DNA of 36,412 nucleotides, from contig WHUE01000042.1 of NCBI GenBank assembly GCA_009377375.1, forward strand, positions 1 through 36,412, read 5' to 3'. The stretch comes from Alphaproteobacteria bacterium (GTDB lineage Bacteria > Pseudomonadota > Alphaproteobacteria > MPNO01 > UBA2964). A model generated the notes under the pieces. The model ran no database searches. It was not told the origin of the DNA and worked only from the letters and a program-made list of their open reading frames with translations. Both the position numbers and the translations under genes were made by a program. Positions 30,535-36,412 of the stretch are shown piece after piece (the first letter of the stretch is position 1; each line of letters starts with the position of its first letter).

Positions 30535-31938
30535 TCACTTCTTCATGTAGAAGGCGGAACGCGCCGCGCCGTATCTCGGCACATTGCCCTTCTCGATACC
30601 CTGCCGGTCGAAATGGATCGCGGCAATGCCGATCTGCGTGGCCGGCGTGACCGTGAACGAGATCTTGTCGCCCGGCTTTACCGGATTCTTGAACCCGTCG
30701 AGCGCGAAGACGGTCGCCCAGTCGGACTGGCGCTGGCGCAGCCCGGTGAACGTCTTGTCGAAGGCGGGAGCGCCGTTGACGCTGACCTGGACCCGCGCGT
30801 TGTACGGGTTCTGGTTGATGCCCATCTTCACGCCGAGCTCCTTCGGCACGCCGCCCTGCAGCGAGATGAAGGTCTGGGTGAAGCTCGCGCCGCCGCCCAG
30901 CGCCCAGTTCGACCCGCCATCGGCAATGGTGTTCTGGAACATGCTGAGATCGACCTGCGGCTTTGGATAGGCCGTCCTGTCCGGCTGCGCGCTGCCGTTG
31001 AAGTAGAACCGCGCGGTCATCGGGCCGTACCCCGCGATCGGCGAGGGCGGCGCGTTGGGGTCCCTCAGCTGGGTCAGGGCCGCGATGCCCGTGTCCTGGG
31101 CCGGCGTGATCGCGACGGCGAGGCGGTCGCCCTTCTTCACCGGCACGGTCAGCCCGTGGATGGGGAACACCGTCGCCCAGTCCGACTGGCGCTGCTTGAG
31201 CCCCGTGAAGTTGTGGGCGAACACAGGCTTGCCGTTGACCGCAATCTTGACGGTGGCGTCATAGGGGTTCTGGTTGCTGCCCATCCGCACGCCGAGCTCG
31301 GTCGGGAACGTATCGATCTGCGAGACGAAATTCACCACATAGGTCGACCCGGACTTGAACCCGTAGCTGCCCTGGTCGTTATGCGCCATCGTCGTGTAGA
31401 GCACGCCGGCCGCAGGCTTGACGGCAACCGGAGTCGACGGAGTCCCCGCCGGCCCCGCCGCGACCATCACCTCGTACCTGTTGAGCGTAATCTCCTTCCC
31501 GCCCCAGCCGATATTGCAGTTCTGGGCGACGAGCTTGCCCGGATGCATCCCCTTCTGGTACGGCGCCCGGCACACCGGCAGCTGGCGGCCCGGCTCCTTG
31601 CCGCCGATCACGGCGCCCGGCGGCACCTGCCCGTTCGCCGCCGGGACCCAGCGGATCTCCGCCGGCGGCGCGACCAGCACCTCGTACTTGCCGATCGTGA
31701 TTTCCTTCCCGCCCCAGCCGATATTGCAGTTCCTGGCGACGATCTTGCCGGGATGGACGCCGTTCTGGAACGGTGCCCGGCATACCGGGAGCTGGCGGCC
31801 CGGCTCGGCGCCGCCGATCACGGCGCCCGGAGGCACCTGTCCGTTCGCCGCCGGAACCCACTGGAGCGCCGCCTGCGCCGACGGCGCGAGCGTGCAGGCA
31901 AACGCTGCGGCGACAGCCGCACCCGTTATGGTTTTCAT
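30535..31938 (-). CDS. Exported protein with two DM9 repeats and a duplicated C-terminal module
   Basis: A 467-residue secreted protein. A signal peptide (CTLAPSAQAALQW) leads into two nearly identical 70-residue repeats starting at W27 and W97, each WVPAANGQVPPGAVIGG, then PVCRAP, HPGK, NCNIGWGGKEI and YEV. These are DM9 (DUF3421) repeats, known from Drosophila proteins, an oyster mannose-binding lectin and natterin toxins. Each has two Cys. Residues about 180-325 and 335-467 are a second duplicated unit: RMGSNQNPYDATVKIAVNG / KMGINQNPYNARVQVSVNG and TGLKQRQSDWATVF / TGLRQRQSDWATVF, of probable beta-sandwich type. The ATG at 31938 has GAGGG upstream. The likely role is carbohydrate or surface binding outside the cell. 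It stands alone, with a 241-bp upstream gap in which I see no gene. Confidence 0.85.
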   Translation of the reverse strand: MKTITGAAVAAAFACTLAPSAQAALQWVPAANGQVPPGAVIGGAEPGRQLPVCRAPFQNGVHPGKIVARNCNIGWGGKEITIGKYEVLVAPPAEIRWVPAANGQVPPGAVIGGKEPGRQLPVCRAPYQKGMHPGKLVAQNCNIGWGGKEITLNRYEVMVAAGPAGTPSTPVAVKPAAGVLYTTMAHNDQGSYGFKSGSTYVVNFVSQIDTFPTELGVRMGSNQNPYDATVKIAVNGKPVFAHNFTGLKQRQSDWATVFPIHGLTVPVKKGDRLAVAITPAQDTGIAALTQLRDPNAPPSPIAGYGPMTARFYFNGSAQPDRTAYPKPQVDLSMFQNTIADGGSNWALGGGASFTQTFISLQGGVPKELGVKMGINQNPYNARVQVSVNGAPAFDKTFTGLRQRQSDWATVFALDGFKNPVKPGDKISFTVTPATQIGIAAIHFDRQGIEKGNVPRYGAARSAFYMKK

Positions 31939-32179
31939 CTTCGTTCCCTCTGGTTGCAGACGGGCGGGCCGCACGGGCCGCCGCGAATATTGCGGGCGGC
32001 GCGCGGCGATGGCCGTCTGTTCAAGTAAGCTGTCCCCGTCCCCCGGAAACGGCCAAGTAGGCGCAGGTTCCCCGAAATCGGGCAATGGAATTCGGCAGGG
32101 GGACGGAAATATCTGTGCAAAACGGCGGCGTAAAGTCTGCCGCGCCACCCCACCCGCAGGCCGCCGTAGGGCGCCGCGT

Positions 32180-33265
32180 CTAGGAATTTCCCCGGATTTC
32201 CCGCCAGATGCCGAGTTTTTCCTGCGCGACGCGGTCGGAGAAGCTGAACAGCACCGCGTCCCCGTCCGCGATGAGCCGGTGCGGCATCCAGCAGGGCACG
32301 CAGAAGATGTCGCGCGGCTTCCACGCCAGCGTCACCGTGCCCTCGGCGGCGTCCACCTCGACCCGCCCCGTTCCCTCGGTCGCCGCGTAGACCGTGCCCT
32401 CGGTGGTGCGGTATGTCGCCCCGGCGAACCCCTTCGGCAGAAGCTGGAGGAAGGTGGAGATGGTCGGCATGGCGCTGCCGCCGGTGGTCGGGTTGACGTA
32501 GGTCATCCTGAGCCCGGCGCAGGGATCCCATTCGGCGCCGCGGCGCATGATCTCCAGCGCCTCGCGCGACCGCTCGTAGGGATAGCAGAAGATGGGCGAT
32601 TCGGGCCGGTTCCAGACCTCGCCCACCGGGCGCATGTTGGCGCCGTACCGCGCCTGGCTGTCGCCGGGCGGCACGCTTTCCGGCGCCTGGTCGTCGGGGT
32701 ACATCTCGAAGAACAGCGGGCCGAACGCCGCCACCATCGGGATATCCAGCCCGTCCAGCCACACCACCGGCCCGTCGCCGTCATGGCCGTGGTCGTGCCA
32801 CGCCCAGGCCGGGGTGATGATGAAGTCGCCCGGCTTCATGGAACTCTTCTCGCCGCCGACCGCGGTGTAGGCGCCCTCGCCCTCGACGATGAAGCGGAGC
32901 GCGGCGGGAGAATGCCGGTGCGCCGGCGCGATCTCGCCCGGCATGATGAGCTGCAGCCCGGCGAACAGCGATTCGGTGATCCGGTGGGTCCCGTCCAGCC
33001 CCGGATTCTCCAGGATCAGCACCCGGCGCTGGGCCTCCTTCGCCGTGATCAGCGTGCCGGATTCCAGCAGCGTGTCACGCAGCCCGTCGTAATCCCAGAG
33101 ATGGGGCACGGAGTCGATGACGGGTTCCGGCGTCACCAGCCGGCGGTTGACCTCCCAGAGCGGCGACATGTCGCGTTCGTGGATGCGCGCGTAATAGGCC
33201 TCGCGCTCCGCTGTGCGCGCGCCGGCGCTTCCTGCGCTGCTGGGCAATTCGGTCGTTTTCGCCAT
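32180..33265 (-). CDS. Gentisate 1,2-dioxygenase-like bicupin (second copy)
   Basis: A 361-residue bicupin of the gentisate 1,2-dioxygenase family. The metal triad is intact in the first cupin: H116 and H118 in APAHRHSPAALRF and H157 in WAWHDHGHDG, with the 39-residue gap of characterised enzymes. The second cupin (about 255-350) is degenerate. I start at MAKTTELPS (33265) with AAAGGGA upstream; a start 21 nt earlier has none. It follows a SixA-like phosphatase by 66 nt, and both follow UbiD copy 3. The protein is clearly divergent from the copy at 6384, so the two probably open different rings. It should need Fe(II) and O2. Confidence 0.86.
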   Translation of the reverse strand: MAKTTELPSSAGSAGARTAEREAYYARIHERDMSPLWEVNRRLVTPEPVIDSVPHLWDYDGLRDTLLESGTLITAKEAQRRVLILENPGLDGTHRITESLFAGLQLIMPGEIAPAHRHSPAALRFIVEGEGAYTAVGGEKSSMKPGDFIITPAWAWHDHGHDGDGPVVWLDGLDIPMVAAFGPLFFEMYPDDQAPESVPPGDSQARYGANMRPVGEVWNRPESPIFCYPYERSREALEIMRRGAEWDPCAGLRMTYVNPTTGGSAMPTISTFLQLLPKGFAGATYRTTEGTVYAATEGTGRVEVDAAEGTVTLAWKPRDIFCVPCWMPHRLIADGDAVLFSFSDRVAQEKLGIWREIRGNS

Positions 33266-33331
33266 CGTCGTCCCTTTCCACGTCATCCTAACGCGAACCG
33301 GGGCGGGAACGAAACGGGGGCGGGATCATGT

Positions 33332-33820
33332 TTACGACAGGTCGGCGGCGCGGACGAGCCGTTCCAGCACCGCCGCGCCGGGCGCCGCGTCGCGCCACGC
33401 TCCCTCGAGGCGGAGGCAGGCGAGATCGGCGGTACGCAGCTTCGCCGGCCGGCCGGAGAGCGCCTCCGCCAGCGATTCGAAGCCGGGGTTGTGTCCGACC
33501 AGCAGCACGCGCCGTCCCGCCGGCGGCAGTTCGCGGATCACCGTCAGCAGCGTCTCCGTGCCGGCCTCGTAGATGCGCGCGTCCTGCACGATCGCGTCCT
33601 CGCTCACCCCGAGGGCGCGGCACGCGGCCTCGGCCGTGGCGAAGGCGCGGATGGCGGTCGAGGAGACGACGTGATCGGGAGACAGCCCCTCGCGGCGCAG
33701 CCAGAGCCCGGCGCGCGCCGCATCCCGCAGCCCCCTTTCGGTCAGGGCGCGCCGCCTGTCGCCGCCGCCGGCCCCGCTCTCGGCCTTGCCGTGGCGCAGC
33801 AGGATGAGCTCGCGCGTCAT
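33332..33820 (-). CDS. sixA: SixA-like phosphohistidine phosphatase
   Basis: A 162-residue histidine-phosphatase-fold protein. The catalytic RHG is in ILLRHGKAESG (H10), the second catalytic His in LLVGHNPGFESLAEAL, and the region LTERGLRDAARAGLWL is typical of SixA. SixA removes phosphate from phosphohistidine on signalling or phosphotransfer proteins. Length is normal for the small SixA type. The gene is in the same direction as and 22 nt after the UbiD copy 3 stop, and 66 nt before the cupin, so it is embedded in a catabolic operon, which is unusual. It may control flux through a phosphorelay, or it may be a chance passenger. Confidence 0.85.
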   Translation of the reverse strand: MTRELILLRHGKAESGAGGGDRRRALTERGLRDAARAGLWLRREGLSPDHVVSSTAIRAFATAEAACRALGVSEDAIVQDARIYEAGTETLLTVIRELPPAGRRVLLVGHNPGFESLAEALSGRPAKLRTADLACLRLEGAWRDAAPGAAVLERLVRAADLS

Positions 33821-33842
33821 GCGCCCCTCCCTCGCGGTCGCA

Positions 33843-35429
33843 TCAGTCGCCGCCGGTCTTCTCGCGCCGCCCCATCAGCTTGTCGCCGGTCTCGAAATAG
33901 CGGCCTGTTACGGCGAGCTCGGCCTCCTCGGCGTTCTCCTCGGTCCAGGCGCTGAGCGGATAGCCGTGCCAGGGCGTCTTCAGATCCAACGCGGGCAGGC
34001 CGAGCGCGGCCCAGCGCGTCCGCGCCGCCTCCATGAAATCCTGCCGCGGCAGCGACACCGGCAGATAGGGATGCTCGCGGCAGGCGTTGATCAGCATCGC
34101 CGACGCCCCCTGCCCGTCCGGGTACAGCCCTTCCTCGACCGACACCGACGGGTCGAGCCGGGGCAGCTTGCCGCGCACGATCTCCACGTCGCGATGCGGC
34201 TGCATGGCATAGGACAGCGCCCATTGCACGGCCTCCATGTTGTCCGGGTCCACGTCGGCATCCACCGCGACGAAGATCTTGCCCAGCGAGGCGTCGAACC
34301 CGGCCGCCGAATGCAGCGCCTGCCAGGGCTGGCCCAAAGCCGGCCGGTCGAGCTGGATGACGAACATCATGTTGCAGCTCGCCATCTCGTGGCAGGCGAC
34401 CTTCTTCACCGACGGGATGTTGCAGGCGTCCCGCAGGTGGCGCAGATAGATCGCGTCGAACGCCGCCTTGCGCATCACCGTGGATTCGCTCGGCGGAAAC
34501 TCGCTGACGATGCCCTGGTAGACCGGCGCCTTGCGGTGGGTGATCGCCGTGACCTCCAGCAGCTTCTCCATCTTGCGCGGGCCGAGATAGCCGCTGGCCT
34601 CGCCGAACGGCGCCTCGGGCTCGAGGAAGTCGGTGCGGATGCGGCCCTCGATCACGATCTCGGCGTTCGCGGGCACGACGCAGTCCACCGTCTCCGCCTG
34701 CACCACCGGCACCGGCGCGCCGTTCAGCGCCCCGGCCACGCCGTACTCGTTCACCCCGTAGGGCACCTTGCCGGCGGCGGCGAACAGCAGCGCGGGCGGC
34801 CCGCCGATGAACACGGCGACCTCCAGATGCCTGCCCATCCGCCGCGCCTTCTCCCACTGGATGGCGAGGTGCTGGGTGTTGACGTCGGTGGCGCAGCCGA
34901 TCCGGTCCGGCGCCTTGATCATGCCGCGATAGATGCCGAGATTGTACGCGCCCGTCTCCGGGTCGCGCGTCACCCAGACGCCGGCGGTGATGAACGGGGC
35001 GGGATCGAAGCCAGGCGTCGAGATCAGATGCGGGAAGGCGTCCGCCCCGGGGCCGAGATCGGGGGCGCAGCGCACCATTTCCTTCACCGGCGCCTGGTCG
35101 CGCGGGACCTCCTCGGGCGGCAGGTGGTTGCCGTGGGTGGACGCCCACTTCGCGCCGATCTCGTCCGGCCCCACGCCGAGCGCCGCGCCGTAGACGGTGC
35201 GCGAGCTGCCCAATGAGCCCAGCGTCACCGAGCCGTCGAAGCGGCGCCCGCGCATGTCGGTGACGTTGCGGAACCAGAATGCCTTGCGCTGCGGCTCCGG
35301 CAGCCCCCGGAACTGGAGGCGGACCAGCGGCACCAGCTCCGTGTCCTTGTTGACCGGCTCGTCGATGACGTGCAGCAGGTCGCGGCGGGCCAGCTCGTCC
35401 AGGTAGTCGCGGAGATCGGTGTAGCTCAT
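33843..35429 (-). CDS. UbiD-family prenyl-FMN decarboxylase (copy 3)
   Basis: A 528-residue UbiD-superfamily decarboxylase from a branch distinct from copies 1 and 2. Catalytic and cofactor residues are present: N163 and R168 in AYNLGIYRG, H187 in NTQHLAI, E228, and E272/E277 in EAPFGEASGY. The longer N-terminal region (MSYTDLRDYLDEL) and CHEMASCNMMFVIQ in place of the SIKQ region set it apart and bring it nearer to the classical UbiD length. The ATG at 35429 has AAGAGGAC upstream; the longer ORF start at 35519 is discarded. A candidate promoter lies at 35489-35461. It heads the UbiD-SixA-cupin unit, so its product, if para-dihydroxylated, would feed the cupin. Confidence 0.92.
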   Translation of the reverse strand: MSYTDLRDYLDELARRDLLHVIDEPVNKDTELVPLVRLQFRGLPEPQRKAFWFRNVTDMRGRRFDGSVTLGSLGSSRTVYGAALGVGPDEIGAKWASTHGNHLPPEEVPRDQAPVKEMVRCAPDLGPGADAFPHLISTPGFDPAPFITAGVWVTRDPETGAYNLGIYRGMIKAPDRIGCATDVNTQHLAIQWEKARRMGRHLEVAVFIGGPPALLFAAAGKVPYGVNEYGVAGALNGAPVPVVQAETVDCVVPANAEIVIEGRIRTDFLEPEAPFGEASGYLGPRKMEKLLEVTAITHRKAPVYQGIVSEFPPSESTVMRKAAFDAIYLRHLRDACNIPSVKKVACHEMASCNMMFVIQLDRPALGQPWQALHSAAGFDASLGKIFVAVDADVDPDNMEAVQWALSYAMQPHRDVEIVRGKLPRLDPSVSVEEGLYPDGQGASAMLINACREHPYLPVSLPRQDFMEAARTRWAALGLPALDLKTPWHGYPLSAWTEENAEEAELAVTGRYFETGDKLMGRREKTGGD

Positions 35430-35460
35430 GGTCCTCTTACCGGGGGATACGCGGGCGTAT

Positions 35461-35489
35461 AGATTAAGGCCGCGCCCGGCCGTTGTCAC
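35461..35489 (-). promoter_or_regulatory. Candidate promoter of the UbiD-SixA-cupin operon
   Basis: On the minus strand GTGACA (35489-35484) and TAATCT (35466-35461) are separated by 17 nt. Transcription would start about 25 nt before the UbiD ATG. The -35 matches the consensus at five of six bases and the -10 is weak. Confidence 0.35.
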
Positions 35490-35545
35490 ACCCGCCCCCC
35501 CGGTCCACACTCGGCGCAACCGATAACAGGCAGGGAGACGGTCCG

Positions 35546-36379
35546 ATGGCCGACACGTGGACGATACTGAAGGAATGGCCGGAGCTGGTGCTCGACCGGC
35601 TGGAGGATGCGGGGGTGGCGCGCATCACGCTGAACCGGCCGGAGAAGCGCAACGCGCTGAACGGGCCGCTGGTCGAGGCGTTCTTCGAATCGCTGGAGCT
35701 CGTGCGCGCCGACCGGGAGCTGAAGGTCGTCGTCACCCGCGGCGCGGGGAAGGCCTATTCCTCCGGCATGGACCTGCATTATTTGCGCGAGATCAGCGAG
35801 GCGGGCGTGCCGGACTGGGACCGGCCGACGAACTCGATCCGGCTCGCCGAGGCGTTGCGGAAGTTTCCCCGCATCATGATCGCGCAGGTCCACGGCTACT
35901 GCCTGGGCGGCGCGTTCGGCCTCCTGAACTGCCACGACCTCGCCTTCGCCGCCGAGGACTGCCAGATCGGCATGCCGGAGATCCTGCGCGGCAGCTTCGG
36001 CCAGCTCGTCGGCTCGACGCTGCTGCATAGCGGCCTGCCGGTGAAGAAGATGGCCTATATCCAGCTCGTCGGGCGCAACATCACCGGCAAGGAGGCCGAC
36101 GCGCTCGGCATCGTCTCCGGCTCGGCCCCGGCGGAGACGCTGGAGGAGACGACGCTTTCGGTCGCACGCGAGATCGCCTCGCGCCACCTCGCCCCGCTGG
36201 AGCACGCCAAGATCCAGGTGCAGATGGGCCGCGACCTGACCGTCAGCCAGTCCATCCAGCTCGACCAGCTCCTCGGCCAGCGCCTCCGCCGCGCCATGGA
36301 CCCGTTCGGCGACGTCGACGCCTACCTCAAATCCCAGAAGGGCGGCACCAACGCGGGGTTCAAGCGGGAGGACGCGTAG
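35546..36379 (+). CDS. Enoyl-CoA hydratase/isomerase (crotonase) family protein
   Basis: A 277-residue crotonase-fold enzyme acting on acyl-CoA thioesters. ITLNRPEKRNALN opens the fold, SSGMDLHYL gives the first oxyanion-hole amide, QVHGYCLGGAFGLLNCHDLA the second, and GMPEILRGSFGQLVG carries a catalytic-position Glu (E145). The closest features recall hydratase/lyases for hydroxycinnamoyl-CoA and related aromatic side-chain enzymes, but the pocket is not specific enough to say. The ATG at 35546 has GGGAGAC upstream; a start 63 nt earlier lies in the promoter of the divergent UbiD gene. It may remove a side chain from a phenylpropenoid before decarboxylation. No CoA ligase is in the window. 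Confidence 0.88.
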   Translation: MADTWTILKEWPELVLDRLEDAGVARITLNRPEKRNALNGPLVEAFFESLELVRADRELKVVVTRGAGKAYSSGMDLHYLREISEAGVPDWDRPTNSIRLAEALRKFPRIMIAQVHGYCLGGAFGLLNCHDLAFAAEDCQIGMPEILRGSFGQLVGSTLLHSGLPVKKMAYIQLVGRNITGKEADALGIVSGSAPAETLEETTLSVAREIASRHLAPLEHAKIQVQMGRDLTVSQSIQLDQLLGQRLRRAMDPFGDVDAYLKSQKGGTNAGFKREDA

Positions 36380-36412
36380 GTTCCCCTTTTTCCCTCTCTG
36401 CCCCCTTGGGGG

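Noticed and set aside
1..36412. tRNA, rRNA, CRISPR arrays, IS ends and prophage genes
   Set aside because: None was visible on either strand by reading; weak T-loop-like or repeat-like matches did not extend to complete features.

Overview
The window is high-GC bacterial chromosome (about 65-70 % G+C by eye). The gene set suggests an alphaproteobacterium, perhaps Rhodospirillales-like: a CspA-type cold-shock protein, a 54-aa basic protein starting MARKPNYKFE, a FIST/GAF-kinase pair, and many periplasmic Bug (TctC-like) receptors. This placement is inference. I saw no rRNA, tRNA, CRISPR array, IS element or prophage.

Layout. 1-3658 (minus): RhlE-type helicase, FIST sensor and the 5' part of a GAF-histidine kinase, with a 12-bp hairpin over the FIST ribosome-binding region. 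3977-5589 (plus): ornithine-cyclodeaminase-family enzyme and an AhpD-like protein. 5608-6113 (minus): a 54-aa protein and a cold-shock protein with a strong terminator. 6384-11743 (minus): a compact catabolic operon of UbiD-type decarboxylase, Bug receptor, FAD hydroxylase and gentisate-dioxygenase-like cupin. 11900-18752 (plus): the most unusual unit, five tightly packed genes for a TAXI receptor, TPR-secretin lipoprotein, CAP-domain/SLC13 transporter fusion, ABC_sub_bind-type receptor and exported pentapeptide-repeat protein. 18774-20158 (minus): a PA2778/PA2779-type pair. 20391-21581 (plus): an enamidase-like amidohydrolase with an apparently leaderless promoter. 21684-22514 (minus): two small proteins. 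22673-28086: class II aldolase, HsaA-type oxygenase, a second UbiD, GNAT and a second FAD hydroxylase. 28253-30476 (plus): tandem Bug paralogues. 30535-31938 (minus): an exported protein with two DM9 repeats and a duplicated C-terminal module. 32180-35429 (minus): third UbiD, SixA-like phosphatase and a second gentisate-dioxygenase-like cupin. 35546-36379 (plus): enoyl-CoA hydratase/isomerase family.

How the genes fit together. Three UbiD decarboxylases, two FAD hydroxylases, one HsaA-like oxygenase, two bicupin dioxygenases, a class II aldolase and a crotonase look like accessory catabolism of aromatic or heteroaromatic acids. Three orphan Bug receptors probably deliver such acids. No UbiX prenyl-FMN synthase and no TctA/TctB or TRAP permease is present, so these must come from elsewhere. 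The five-gene plus-strand operon could be a trans-envelope uptake or sensing system: outer-membrane secretin, two periplasmic receptors and one inner-membrane carrier. I know no described system with this composition.

Two gene scars bracket the aldolase-oxygenase-UbiD block: the last 27 codons of a histidine kinase (22589-22672) and the last 39 codons of a DUF985 cupin (26316-26435). This suggests the block replaced the 5' parts of two divergent genes.
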